Positions 55,622-64,000 of a DNA stretch of 64,000 bases are shown here, piece after piece. The DNA comes from Bacteroidota bacterium (lineage in GTDB: Bacteria; Bacteroidota; Bacteroidia; Chitinophagales; Chitinophagaceae), in assembly GCA_018268015.1 (NCBI GenBank), contig JAFDXJ010000004.1, positions 35,372-99,371 on the forward strand, read 5' to 3'. How positions within the stretch are numbered: position 1 is the first letter of the stretch; the number at the start of each line of letters is the position of its first letter. Made by a program: the position numbers and the translations under genes. The notes under the pieces are model-generated. The model was not told where the DNA came from, made no database searches, and worked only from the letters and a program-made list of their open reading frames with translations.

Positions 55622-56818
55622 ATGATTCCTTCAATGAGAAAATGGTACAATGAAAATTTCACGGAAAAAAAATACAGGAAACATATTGCCGACATTGAAA
55701 ATATACACCCCGGTTCCCTGGATTTCCGCATTGCTGAAACTCCCATTTTTATTGATAACGCCTTCAAAGAAAAAATGCTTTCAGCCTGCGAACATATTAT
55801 CAATGTAATTACACAATTTAATTTTAAACATATCACCCTACATGCTATTCCAACATCAATTAAAGTACCAAATGAAAATGACCATTCTCATTTCATCGCT
55901 TTGGACTTTGGTATATGCCAAAATGAAAAAGGAGAATTAGAACCGCAATTAGTAGAAATGCAGGGCTTTCCCACATTGTTCTGCTATGAAATGTATGATA
56001 CCGAAAGTACTCGTGAAAACTTTCAGATACCCGAAAATTTCGATTCATTTCTGAATGGCTTTGACCGTGAAAAATATATTTCCTTATTAAAAGATATTAT
56101 TGTTGCAAATGAAAAAACGGAGAACACAATTCTCCTTGAAATATTTCCTCACAAACAAAAAACGAGGATTGATTTTTATGCCACACAAAATTTACTGGGT
56201 ATTCCCATTGTGTGCCTGACGGAATTAGTCAAAGAAGGGAAAAAATTATATTATATGAAAGACGGGAAAAAAATTCCTGTTCACCGCATTTATAACCGGA
56301 TCATTTTTGATGACCTCGATCATCAATCTCCTGAAATCCGTGAAAAAGGAAAAATATTATTTGAAGAAATGGATGTACAATGGGTGCCTCATCCCAATTG
56401 GTTTTACCGCATCAGTAAATATACCCTGCCTTATATCCAGCACCCCTACGTTCCTAAAACGCAATTTCTAAGCGATCTGAAATCCATTCCTCAGGATCTG
56501 GAAAATTATGTTTTAAAACCTTTATTTTCTTTTGCCGGACAAGGCGTAGTTATTGATGTAAAAAAAGAAGATATTGATAATGTAAAAGACCCACATAACT
56601 GGATTCTTCAGAAGAAAGTGAAGTATGCCGATATCATTCAAACGCCCGATATACCTGCAAAAGCGGAGATTCGAATTTTCTATTTCTGGAAAGATGGTGA
56701 ATCAAGACCTGTTGCTACACATAACCTTGCTCGTCTTAGTAAAGGAAAAATGGTGGGTGTACGTTATAATGCAGATAAAGCCTGGGTAGGCAGTAGTATC
56801 GCTTTTTTCGAAAAATAA
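55622..56818 (+). CDS. ATP-grasp-like protein of unknown substrate
   Basis: A 398-residue soluble protein with no signal peptide. The C-terminal half resembles an ATP-grasp ligase: YVLKPLFSFAGQGVVIDVKKEDI (ATP loop region), IPAKAEIRIFYFWKDGESRPV and VGVRYNADKAWVGSS. The N-terminal half contains EMQGFPTLFCYEMYDT. Similarity to glutathionylspermidine-synthase-type folds is a guess. TATCTTTA, a -7-like box (55597-55604), precedes the ATG. It may be a peptide or amine ligase. It is flanked by the HAD gene and the convergent GSCFA gene, which offer no clue. Confidence 0.55.
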   Translation: MIPSMRKWYNENFTEKKYRKHIADIENIHPGSLDFRIAETPIFIDNAFKEKMLSACEHIINVITQFNFKHITLHAIPTSIKVPNENDHSHFIALDFGICQNEKGELEPQLVEMQGFPTLFCYEMYDTESTRENFQIPENFDSFLNGFDREKYISLLKDIIVANEKTENTILLEIFPHKQKTRIDFYATQNLLGIPIVCLTELVKEGKKLYYMKDGKKIPVHRIYNRIIFDDLDHQSPEIREKGKILFEEMDVQWVPHPNWFYRISKYTLPYIQHPYVPKTQFLSDLKSIPQDLENYVLKPLFSFAGQGVVIDVKKEDIDNVKDPHNWILQKKVKYADIIQTPDIPAKAEIRIFYFWKDGESRPVATHNLARLSKGKMVGVRYNADKAWVGSSIAFFEK

Positions 56819-56941
56819 TAAACGGGGAAATTCCTTTATAAAAACAGGCCTTGGGGTTTTGGCATTTTACCATTCACCATTGGTTGGCTCAATTCAACAT
56901 ACTTACCAATTTTTCTAACGGCAAAGTTGTGTAAGAAAAAT

Positions 56942-57922
56942 TTATCCTGCCTGAAAAAAATTGATTTCTTCTTGCAGGTTCAAAAAAGGATATTGTGTTT
57001 GTAATTGCACACATTCAGATAAATATTTTTTCCTGAATTTTTGGTGTTGTTCTGAGGCAAAATGAAAGGGCTGATGATTTTTTGCGATGACGATTTCTTT
57101 CATCTTTTCAAGTATGTTGCGGGTTTGTTTATCCATACAATTTTCGCAAAATTTTTCCAACACAAAAGAGGTGGCCGCATAATTTGGATGCACCAGATCT
57201 ATGTCATAAAAACGGTGGTCACGTAAAACATCTATGATCAACTCATAAGAAGGAAAGTAATACAGTTTGTCAAATTTGTCCACCACATGATGAACAGCTT
57301 CCAATAAGCGTGCTTTACTTCGGTTATTTTCCACCACGCCATCCCGTACATGACGAACCGGGCTTACGGTAAAAATTATTTTTATTTTAGGGTTGAAATG
57401 AAAAAGCCTGTATAGCATGGTATCAATGGCAGTCACGGTTTCTTCAATCGTGCCAAGTTGTTTGGTAAAACTATTTGCCGGCACTTTATGGCAATTAGCC
57501 ACTATGCGATTTTGTGTTTTGAAGAGATAATGAAATGAAGTGCCAAAAGTGATGATCAGCCAATCCGCATTCTTCAAAAAATCATGCGCCTGCTTTATAG
57601 ACTCCTGGATACGCTGCAACACCATTTCCTTTGATGGATGAGAGAAAACACTATGATGGTCCCATGAATGCCAGCGCTCATTTTCATATACGAGGTCATG
57701 CTCAGAATATTTTTTTTGATCAATATAATCCAAAATGCTGCTGCACAACATTTGTGGTTCGAATACAATTCCATTTGGGTTTTGAAGTACATTAAATTTA
57801 TGCGATTTTAAAAAATCACCGATATGCTCTGTAAAACAGGAACCCATCAATAAAATCCGTTCATCATATTTTACCGGTGGCGTTATTTTTTTGATATGTA
57901 TGGGCAAATTAAACAACATCAT
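56942..57922 (-). CDS. GSCFA-domain protein (SGNH-like)
   Basis: A 326-residue protein from the ATG at 57922. This start overlaps the stop of the upstream HMG-CoA lyase gene as ATGA, a translational-coupling signal, and removes ten residues of the longer frame. The diagnostic ILLMGSCFTEHIGDFLKSHKF motif of the GSCFA family (an SGNH hydrolase relative) is at about residues 20-40; a second block, WLIITFGTSFHYLF, follows. Function is unclear; acyl or carbohydrate hydrolysis is suggested by the fold. Its coupling to HMG-CoA lyase is noted but not explained. Confidence 0.8.
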   Translation of the reverse strand: MMLFNLPIHIKKITPPVKYDERILLMGSCFTEHIGDFLKSHKFNVLQNPNGIVFEPQMLCSSILDYIDQKKYSEHDLVYENERWHSWDHHSVFSHPSKEMVLQRIQESIKQAHDFLKNADWLIITFGTSFHYLFKTQNRIVANCHKVPANSFTKQLGTIEETVTAIDTMLYRLFHFNPKIKIIFTVSPVRHVRDGVVENNRSKARLLEAVHHVVDKFDKLYYFPSYELIIDVLRDHRFYDIDLVHPNYAATSFVLEKFCENCMDKQTRNILEKMKEIVIAKNHQPFHFASEQHQKFRKKYLSECVQLQTQYPFLNLQEEINFFQAG

Positions 57923-58767
57923 GAAAATATTTCTGCTGCCAGTAGAAAGCACGTTTCTAATTTTTCCTTATCAATGGGCAACACTTCCTTTTTACTTTCA
58001 AAAAAGCGGATCATAAATTCTGTAGCCATATTTCCAACCAGGTCATCCTGTGCCATAGGGCAACCGCCATAACCTTTTAAAGCTCCATCGAAGCGCTTAC
58101 ACCCCGCATTCCATGCAGCTTCTAACTTTTCCAGCTTAGTCTTATCGGACGAATGCAAATGCACGCCGATTGAAATACCGGGATATTTTGGCATAAGGGT
58201 TTCCAGTGCAAAACGTATTTGTTTGGGTGTAGCCAGACCAACCGTATCCGCGAGGGAAATAATAGTTATTTCTCTTTTAGCCATCTCATCTGCCCAGTTT
58301 AATAATATCTCGTCATTGTATGCATCTCCATAAGGATTGCCAAAAGCCATACTCAGATACACTACCAATTGTTTATTTTTTTTCAAACACACTTCCTGAA
58401 TCGTTTCAATGCGGGCCATACTTTCCATCGGAGTACTCCCTGTATTTCTTTGTTGAAAAGTAGAAGATATGGAAAATGGAAAACCAAGATAGGTGATCTG
58501 TTCATGCTGTGCTGCTTCTTCTGCGCCTCTTAAATTGGCAATAATCGCCAGTAATTTGGTGGCGCTGCCTTCAAGATTTAAGCCTTCCAATACTTTCGCC
58601 GTATCAGCCATTTGAGGAATTGCTTTGGGTGATACAAAACTGCCAAAGTCCAGCGTATCAAAGCCTACCTGCAAAAGAGCATTTAAATAATTTATTTTCT
58701 TTTGGGTAGGAATTTCATGTGGCCAACCCTGCATGGCATCGCGCGGGCATTCTATCAGTTGAATCAT
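57919..58767 (-). CDS. Hydroxymethylglutaryl-CoA lyase
   Basis: A 282-residue TIM-barrel enzyme of the DRE-TIM family. It opens IECPRDAMQGWPHEIPTQKKI (a variant of the ECPRDG-Q motif), with DTLDFGSFVSPKAIPQMAD, then GVHLHSSDKTKLEKLEAAWNAGCKRFDGALKGYGGCPMAQDDLVGNMATE at the C-terminal side. The Cys in GGCPMA is the conserved catalytic one. It splits HMG-CoA into acetyl-CoA and acetoacetate in leucine breakdown. No other leucine-catabolic gene is in the window. Its stop overlaps the GSCFA start. Confidence 0.9.
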   Translation of the reverse strand: MIQLIECPRDAMQGWPHEIPTQKKINYLNALLQVGFDTLDFGSFVSPKAIPQMADTAKVLEGLNLEGSATKLLAIIANLRGAEEAAQHEQITYLGFPFSISSTFQQRNTGSTPMESMARIETIQEVCLKKNKQLVVYLSMAFGNPYGDAYNDEILLNWADEMAKREITIISLADTVGLATPKQIRFALETLMPKYPGISIGVHLHSSDKTKLEKLEAAWNAGCKRFDGALKGYGGCPMAQDDLVGNMATEFMIRFFESKKEVLPIDKEKLETCFLLAAEIFS

Positions 58768-58787
58768 TTCAAGGATTTAAACATGAT

Positions 58788-59594
58788 TTAATGGGTCCTC
58801 TGTTTACCGGCTTCATACAAAATGATTCCTGCAGCAACAGATACATTCAATGAATCAAATTGTTTTTCCATAGGAATAGAAAATAAAGTATCCGCTTTTG
58901 CTTGTACAGCCTCCTGGATTCCTGTTCCTTCATTACCCATAATAATGCAACAGGGATCTCTAAATTCCATTTCATGCAATTTTTTTTGTTGATTCATAGC
59001 ACTTGCAAAAATACGTATCCCATTCAATTGCAGTATTTCAAGGCCCTCCAGTAAATGTCTGACGCGGCAGACAGGAACATGCTCCAATGCGCCGGCACTG
59101 CTCTTCATAGCATCTTCCTGTAAAGCGCCAACTCCTTTTTCCGGGATGATAATGGCATGTACACCAAAGCAAAAAGCCGTTCTTGCAATAGCGCCTATAT
59201 TTCGAACATCCGTGATACCATCTAACATGAGCATCAGCGGCGATTCACCATTTGAAAGAATGAAATCTATATTTTGTTGAAGATCGGCATAAGCAATAGA
59301 AGATTTAAAAGCAATGATTCCCTGGTGAAGAATATTGGTCAGGCTATTCAGCTTTTCATTGGGAACATATTGTATCGGTATATTGCGCTCCTTTGCAAGC
59401 TTCTTGATCTCGGTAATTGAATCGCCATGCGCATTTTTGTATAAAAGAATTTTATCAATATGGGCATTCCGACGTAAGGCTTCCATCACCGGGTTACGGC
59501 CGGTAATAATATTTTTTTTGGATAAATAATCTGGGCTTCTTTTAAATGGTTCGCGGGGCAAAGAAAATTTTTTAAGATTTTTTTCAAGGTACAA
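58788..59594 (-). CDS. rlmB: 23S rRNA 2'-O-methyltransferase of the RlmB/SpoU family
   Basis: A 268-residue SPOUT enzyme. The N-terminal RNA-binding part begins with IITGRNPVMEALRR. The methyltransferase part contains LMLDGITDVRNIGAIARTAFCFG, IIMGNEGTGI and FSIPMEKQFDSLNVSVAAGIILYEA, the three SpoU motifs. It methylates guanosine 2251 in the peptidyl-transferase loop. The start is uncertain: the frame opens with a TTG at 59594 that overlaps a -7-like TATATTTG (minus strand, 59592-59599), so translation may begin at the TTG at 59561. Confidence 0.9.
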   Translation of the reverse strand: MYLEKNLKKFSLPREPFKRSPDYLSKKNIITGRNPVMEALRRNAHIDKILLYKNAHGDSITEIKKLAKERNIPIQYVPNEKLNSLTNILHQGIIAFKSSIAYADLQQNIDFILSNGESPLMLMLDGITDVRNIGAIARTAFCFGVHAIIIPEKGVGALQEDAMKSSAGALEHVPVCRVRHLLEGLEILQLNGIRIFASAMNQQKKLHEMEFRDPCCIIMGNEGTGIQEAVQAKADTLFSIPMEKQFDSLNVSVAAGIILYEAGKQRTH

Positions 59595-59599
59595 ATATA
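59592..59599 (-). promoter_or_regulatory. Candidate -7 box TATATTTG for rlmB
   Basis: A perfect match to TAnnTTTG on the minus strand, touching the first codon of the open frame. It implies that the coding start is farther downstream. No matching -33 element was seen. Confidence 0.4.
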
Positions 59600-59701
59600 T
59601 TGTATTTCCATTGTATAAGTTATCCGCATTGCTTCTACTCTTTTAAAAAAATAAAATACTGCGAACCAATTTCAATACTTCTAATATGCCCGGATGAAAA
59701 T

Positions 59702-60547
59702 TCAGTTTTTGTATGAATGGAATTTTATCAGTCCATCTAAAGGTGATTGCATAATTTTCCCTTTAATAAAACCATACTCCCGGCAAAGGGTTTCTAAAAC
59801 ATCTTTAAAACCAAAAGCTATACTTCCAATAAAACCTAAAGGATATTTTTCACTTTCTTTAAAACGGGTGATATGCAGTTCAAAAAATTTCCGGAAAGAA
59901 TCTTCTATAATATTTTCGATCATATAATGCCCTCGGTTTGATGCCAGGAATAAGGCAAATGAAGCCAAATATTTATTGGGTAAAGGGCCTGCATAAACAT
60001 GATTTAAAATTGTTGCTTTATCTGTTTGAAACTGCCTGCAAAAATTTGAATTCAGTTCCTCGTCAAAGGCCCCATATAAAAAAAGTTGAATTACTTTTTT
60101 ACCGAGATAGGCGCCGCTTCCTTCATCGCCCAGTATAAACCCAAGTCCGGGACTGCTTTTTACAATTTTTTTTCCATTATATACACATAAAGAAGATCCG
60201 GTGCCTAAAATCGCCGCGAGGCCTTTTTCATTTCCACATACGGCCCTTGCGGCTCCCGTAATATCTGTTTCTACTTCAATTTTGGCCTTAGGAAAAGTCT
60301 CTTTTAATAAAGCCTTTATAGCTTGAAGGTTTTTGCTTTGGCCTAATGCCGTTCCATAAAAAAATATTTCCTCAGGTTTTTTGATGAAATCACCCACAAG
60401 TTCATTGGCTAATATATTTCTCAAGGCGGGCCGTTCCAAAAAGTAGGGGTTCAGGCCACCTGTGGTTATTTTCTTTCGCTTTTTACCCTCCAACATCACC
60501 CAGTCACACTTCGTGGAGCCACTGTCAGCTATTAATTGAATAGGCAT
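59702..60547 (-). CDS. BadF/N-acetylglucosamine kinase-family ATPase
   Basis: A 281-residue sugar-kinase fold protein. The phosphate-1 motif is LIADSGSTKCDWVML at the N-terminus and the phosphate-2 region GLAAILGTGSSLCVYNG; FILGDEGSGAYLG follows, typical of N-acetylglucosamine kinases of Bacteroidota. It would phosphorylate amino sugars recovered from peptidoglycan or chitin. It is monocistronic between rlmB and the divergent ctpA. Activity is inferred; the family also contains related ATPases. Confidence 0.85.
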   Translation of the reverse strand: MPIQLIADSGSTKCDWVMLEGKKRKKITTGGLNPYFLERPALRNILANELVGDFIKKPEEIFFYGTALGQSKNLQAIKALLKETFPKAKIEVETDITGAARAVCGNEKGLAAILGTGSSLCVYNGKKIVKSSPGLGFILGDEGSGAYLGKKVIQLFLYGAFDEELNSNFCRQFQTDKATILNHVYAGPLPNKYLASFALFLASNRGHYMIENIIEDSFRKFFELHITRFKESEKYPLGFIGSIAFGFKDVLETLCREYGFIKGKIMQSPLDGLIKFHSYKN

Positions 60548-60673
60548 TTGAATGTTGATTAATGATCATACAAATTTGATTAAAGATTACCATCCATATT
60601 TAAAAATTTTATCTTTAAATATTAATATTGATATTCGTGCTTTAGCATTCATAGTTACAAAGTAGCGACATTT

Positions 60674-62263
60674 ATGGGAAGTAAAAAATTACAAACCTGG
60701 ATACCTTTTCTTTTTTCCATAGTAATGGTCTTAGGCATGTGGATAGGATACCAGTTGAAAGCCAATACCAATGGAGGTGTACAGTTTTTGACCAATGCCA
60801 AAACCAATTCATTACAGGAAGTATTAAATATTATTCAAAAAGATTATGTTGATCCGGTATCTATTGACAGTCTCCGGGAAAGCGCTATAGAAGATATGCT
60901 CTCGCATCTGGATCCACATTCAATATATATTCCTGCAAAAGATTTACAAGGTGTCAATGAAGAAATGCAAGGCAATTTCCAGGGTATCGGTATTGAATTC
61001 CAGATTTTTAATGATACGGTGAATGTGATGAGTGTGATTCCCGGTGGACCTGCATATAAAGCCGGTATGCAGGCCGGCGATGAAATCCTTACGGTAAATG
61101 ACAGCATTCGACTTACCGGAAAAAATATCAAAGCAGATGATATAAAAAACTCTTTAAGAGGGCCGGGAAATTCCACGGTAAAAATAACAGCCCGCAGAAA
61201 TGATCAAATCATGTCTTTCCGGGTGCAAAGGGGCATTATACCACTTCCTTCCGTTGATGTAGCGTATATGATAGCGCCACAAACGGGGTATATTCATATC
61301 AATAAGTTTTCAGAAACCACTTACCGGGAGTTTATGTCTAAATTAGACAGCATGCAACAAAAAGGGATGCAAAAATTAATTCTTGATTTAAGAGGAAATG
61401 GCGGCGGTATTGTTACAGAAGCAACAAATATTGCAGACGAATTTTTAGATGATACAAAAATGATTGTTTATACAAAAGGAGATAAAGTAGCACCTACGGA
61501 AATTCGCGCCATAAAAGATGGATTATTTGAAAAAGGAAAACTGGTCATATTGATTGATGAAAATTCTGCCAGCGCTACGGAAATATTGGCCGGCGCTTTA
61601 CAGGATTGGGACAGGGCAACTATCATAGGACGCAGAAGTTTTGGCAAGGGTCTGGTACAGCAGCAATTCCCCTTATCAGATGGCGGCGCATTAAGGCTTA
61701 CCATTGCCCGGTATTATACTCCACTTGGCCGCAGCCTTCAGAAATCTTATGCCGGCGGAAAAGATAAATATGAGGAGGAAGTCATTGATAGATTTGAAGA
61801 TGGAGAAGTCGTGCATGGTGATACATCTCAACCGATAGGCAAAGCTTTTAAAACGCCAGGAGGTCATGTGGTATATGATGGAGGGGGCATTACGCCGGAT
61901 ATTTTTATTCCTTTTGATACAGCCTCTCAACCTCATGCAGTTATTTTATTATATATGAAAAACACCTTGAATAATTTTGTCTATCATTATTTTCTGCAAC
62001 ATAAAAATTTGTTTACAGCCATCAAATCCCCCGATGATTTAATGAATCAATTTAAACCGGGAGAATCAGAATGGAATCAACTGGTTTCGTTTGCAAAAAA
62101 AGATACGATCAACCTTGACAAAATTCCAGCAAGTGCCCGAATCAGTTTATTAGAAAAGATGCAGGCCCTCATGGCGCGTCAGTTATGGCGCACGCAGGGC
62201 TTTTATGAAGTTGATAATCACTATGACCCTACCGTTCAAAAAGCATTGGAAATTACGAAATAA
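60674..62263 (+). CDS. ctpA: S41 carboxyl-terminal processing protease
   Basis: A 529-residue protease with an N-terminal signal/anchor (about 8-30). A PDZ domain is at about 90-185 (FQGIGIEFQIFNDTVNVMSVIPGGPAYKAGMQAGDEIL). The catalytic S41 domain has the serine in ENSASATE (Ser300) and the general-base lysine in RRSFGKGLVQQ (Lys325), 25 residues apart as in CtpA. A C-terminal extension of about 150 residues follows. It degrades or trims periplasmic proteins. The start ATG at 60674 precedes the signal segment. Confidence 0.93.
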   Translation: MGSKKLQTWIPFLFSIVMVLGMWIGYQLKANTNGGVQFLTNAKTNSLQEVLNIIQKDYVDPVSIDSLRESAIEDMLSHLDPHSIYIPAKDLQGVNEEMQGNFQGIGIEFQIFNDTVNVMSVIPGGPAYKAGMQAGDEILTVNDSIRLTGKNIKADDIKNSLRGPGNSTVKITARRNDQIMSFRVQRGIIPLPSVDVAYMIAPQTGYIHINKFSETTYREFMSKLDSMQQKGMQKLILDLRGNGGGIVTEATNIADEFLDDTKMIVYTKGDKVAPTEIRAIKDGLFEKGKLVILIDENSASATEILAGALQDWDRATIIGRRSFGKGLVQQQFPLSDGGALRLTIARYYTPLGRSLQKSYAGGKDKYEEEVIDRFEDGEVVHGDTSQPIGKAFKTPGGHVVYDGGGITPDIFIPFDTASQPHAVILLYMKNTLNNFVYHYFLQHKNLFTAIKSPDDLMNQFKPGESEWNQLVSFAKKDTINLDKIPASARISLLEKMQALMARQLWRTQGFYEVDNHYDPTVQKALEITK

Positions 62264-62861
62264 ATAAAGCAGGAAAACACGCTCAAAGAAAAAGCCTTAA
62301 TCAGTATTTTGTCATCCATGAAAATATCTGGAGGCATATTTTTATGATCTCATAACTGCAAACACTTAGATTAAAACAATCTCATCCCTGTATTAAACGG
62401 AATTGAAATTTTCATTCATCATCTCCTCAATATGTTTTAAATTTGAACTAGCAAATCCTATTCTTCACCACTCAATTAAACTTATGAGAAAAGAATTACA
62501 TCCCAATTTGTCTTTGGGTCTTTCTTCGCTTCCTTTTCTTTTGCCACAAGAAAAAGCAGGCGCATCCCAAAGCGATTTTAAGACGGCCGAAACCATTACC
62601 CACACAGCGTTTCAGCGGATTTCGGGGGGGGGGGGGGGTAAACACCTTTTAAAAAGCTATGAATATATAAACTCCCGTATTGATTGCTTATTCCGTTCTA
62701 TTTTGTATAAAGTATCAGGTAAGTTAATGGGCATAAGAAAATTCATTTTCTGCGAGGACTACCGGCATTCCCCGGATGCTTCGGGTAATTGCGCCACAGC
62801 CGCTGACCATAATTGTCCCTAATGCTTAACAACTTTATTTTATACTTTAAATTTTAAAACA
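62264..62861. other. 598-bp region with doubtful ORF and 15-G tract
   Basis: No recognisable gene. An open frame runs from the TTG at 62403 (or ATG at 62484) to 62822, but its translation (for example LPFLLPQEKAGASQSDFKTAE) shows no domain and reads through the G tract only at its present length. The right half is visibly more GC-rich than the rest of the window, like the gene that follows. Confidence 0.4.
62624..62638. repeat. Homopolymer of 15 G
   Basis: Fifteen G in a row, 223 bp before the beta-propeller ATG at 62862. Such tracts slip in replication and can switch gene expression, or they can be sequencing or assembly artefacts. No other G tract of this length was seen in the window. Confidence 0.95.
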
Positions 62862-64000
62862 ATGAAAAATATATTTAAAATAATAGTATCCGTTTTATCA
62901 ACCATATTGCTGAACCAAACACTCCACGCCCAGGCAGGCAGCTTGGACTCCTCCTTTGGAGACGGAGGCCTGGTGATTGAAAACACAAATAGTGGCAATC
63001 CTTATTCAATCATCATGCCCAATAATAATATATTGGTGGTAGGAGAGTATCTGGGAATATGCTTTGACTGCTTTAACCCGGATGGGAGTTACAATGAAAG
63101 TTTTGGGCATGGCGGTCGCTTTAGCATTGGCCTTGGCGGAAAATTGATTAGTTCAGAAAGTAAGGCTTTTGCCTTGCTGGCAGATGGCAGGATTGCCTGT
63201 GCTGGAAGATATTTTCCGGGAGGGGGAACTGATATAGGCATCATTGTCTGTTTCCAGGATGGGAGGTTAGACAGCAGTTTCGGTGTCAATGGGTTTAGCG
63301 CTCTACATATAGATAATTTAAACTTTTGTACCGGTTTAGTAGTACAGCCGGATGGCAAAATTGTAATCTCCGGGGATGTGCAAAAGAGTGAATACGATAA
63401 CCATAATACATTCATAGCAAGATACAGGACAGATGGCAGCCTTGACCCGGATTTTGGAGACGGAGGGATTGTATTAACGCACTATGCAAACGCAACCACT
63501 ACCAATTCTTTAATCATCAGGCCAGATGGTAAATTAGTCAGGGGGAGTAATTATGATATGTATGGCGCTCACTCGGCCTATATGCTGGAGAGCTTTAACC
63601 CGGATGGCAGCATAGATGCCGGTTTTGGCGATAATGGAACGGCCAAATTTATTTTCGGGCAGGGGCAGGGCGGTTTCTGGAATAATGCTATGTATATGAT
63701 GGCGTTACAACCGGATGGTAAGATAGTATGTACGGGAGAAACAGGTCAAAATGAGGATGAGGTAATGGCCCTTTGCCGCTTCAATGAGGATGGTACTGTT
63801 GATAATGCTTTTGGAGATGATGGTGGGAAGATTGTTACCTACCAAAATACAACCGTAGTATCCTACGATTTATGCTTTCAATCGGATGGGAAGATACTTA
63901 CAATAGCCGGTGCTTATACTGTTCCTTTTGTAGGGCTTATCCTGCTACGCTATACCTCAGATGGACAATTAGACCCAAGCTTTGGAGAAAATGGTATTAG
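62862..64000 (+). CDS. Delta-60-type beta-propeller surface protein (3' part outside window)
   Basis: From the ATG at 62862 the frame is open to the window edge (379 codons). A signal peptide (1-24, ending LHAQ) is followed by repeats of about 50 residues with two recurring signatures: a DGSxDxxFGxxG form (for example DGSLDPDFGDGG, DGQLDPSFGENG) and QPDGKIV (ALQPDGKIVC, VVQPDGKIVI). These are the delta-60/DUF5122 beta-propeller repeats. Such proteins usually end in a type IX sorting domain, which would lie beyond the edge. The gene is more GC-rich than its neighbours, and the 15-G tract lies upstream. Confidence 0.85.
   Translation, partial: MKNIFKIIVSVLSTILLNQTLHAQAGSLDSSFGDGGLVIENTNSGNPYSIIMPNNNILVVGEYLGICFDCFNPDGSYNESFGHGGRFSIGLGGKLISSESKAFALLADGRIACAGRYFPGGGTDIGIIVCFQDGRLDSSFGVNGFSALHIDNLNFCTGLVVQPDGKIVISGDVQKSEYDNHNTFIARYRTDGSLDPDFGDGGIVLTHYANATTTNSLIIRPDGKLVRGSNYDMYGAHSAYMLESFNPDGSIDAGFGDNGTAKFIFGQGQGGFWNNAMYMMALQPDGKIVCTGETGQNEDEVMALCRFNEDGTVDNAFGDDGGKIVTYQNTTVVSYDLCFQSDGKILTIAGAYTVPFVGLILLRYTSDGQLDPSFGENGI

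Noticed and set aside
62403..62822. 139-residue ORF crossing the G tract
   Set aside because: Starts with TTG, has no domain, and depends on the exact G-tract length; kept as a finding about the tract but not as a gene.

Overview
The window is about 64 kb of AT-rich bacterial chromosome from the phylum Bacteroidota, most likely a member of the Chitinophagaceae or a close relative. The evidence is the combination of type IX secretion cargo (C-terminal sorting domains of both kinds), a PorP/SprF protein next to a giant PKD-repeat adhesin, type III glutamine synthetase, FadN-type fused beta-oxidation enzyme, DUF4293, GSCFA, HU-CCDC81 and DUF6702 families, A-rich start regions without strong Shine-Dalgarno sequences, and TAnnTTTG-like -7 promoter boxes. 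No rRNA, tRNA, CRISPR array, insertion sequence or phage gene was seen.

Layout. 1-2.8 kb (minus): a HlyD-type adaptor, an ABC ATPase and the start of an FtsX/MacB-type permease. 2.9-3.4 kb: two copies of a promoter module spaced exactly 419 bp apart, one in front of the adaptor operon and one in front of a 63-residue peptide gene. 3.5-8.9 kb (minus): a TPR, beta-barrel and HU-CCDC81 operon of the cell envelope. 9.3-16.2 kb (plus): PKD adhesin, PorP/SprF, peroxiredoxin and a minimal type IX cargo. 16.3-18.8 kb (minus): MntR-like repressor and an Nramp transporter fused to a universal stress domain, with a palindrome of the DtxR/MntR type at the repressor start. 19-27.8 kb: M1 peptidase, VOC protein, ChaA antiporter, an ECF sigma/FolE/flavin reductase cluster, and a second M1 peptidase with an extra C-terminal domain. 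27.9-36.8 kb (minus): fadN, metG, glnN, a membrane glycan-type protein and an orphan. 37-43.7 kb: a large surface protein, DUF4293, ffh, rpsP, a thioredoxin-like protein and malate dehydrogenase. 44-53.3 kb: LtaS-like transferase, PAP2, CorC/TlyC, DUF6702, HupE-like protein overlapping a third M1 peptidase, and an S10 peptidase. 53.4-62.3 kb: CorA, RpiB, HAD, ATP-grasp-like protein, GSCFA, HMG-CoA lyase, RlmB, an N-acetylglucosamine kinase-like protein and a CtpA protease. 62.3-64 kb: an odd stretch with a 15-G tract, then the start of a beta-propeller gene that runs off the window.

How it fits together. The content suggests a heterotrophic, peptide- and lipid-using bacterium: three exported M1 peptidases and one S10 peptidase, fatty-acid and leucine breakdown, envelope biogenesis and type IX surface display. 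The most unusual signal is the duplicated promoter module at 2888-2993 and 3307-3412. Tandem 18-bp operators, a 23-bp dyad and a TGGCA-N5-TTGTA box lie at identical distances in both copies, while the DNA between them has diverged. It links a small peptide gene to an adaptor/ABC efflux operon and may mark a peptide-export or signalling unit. That role is inference.
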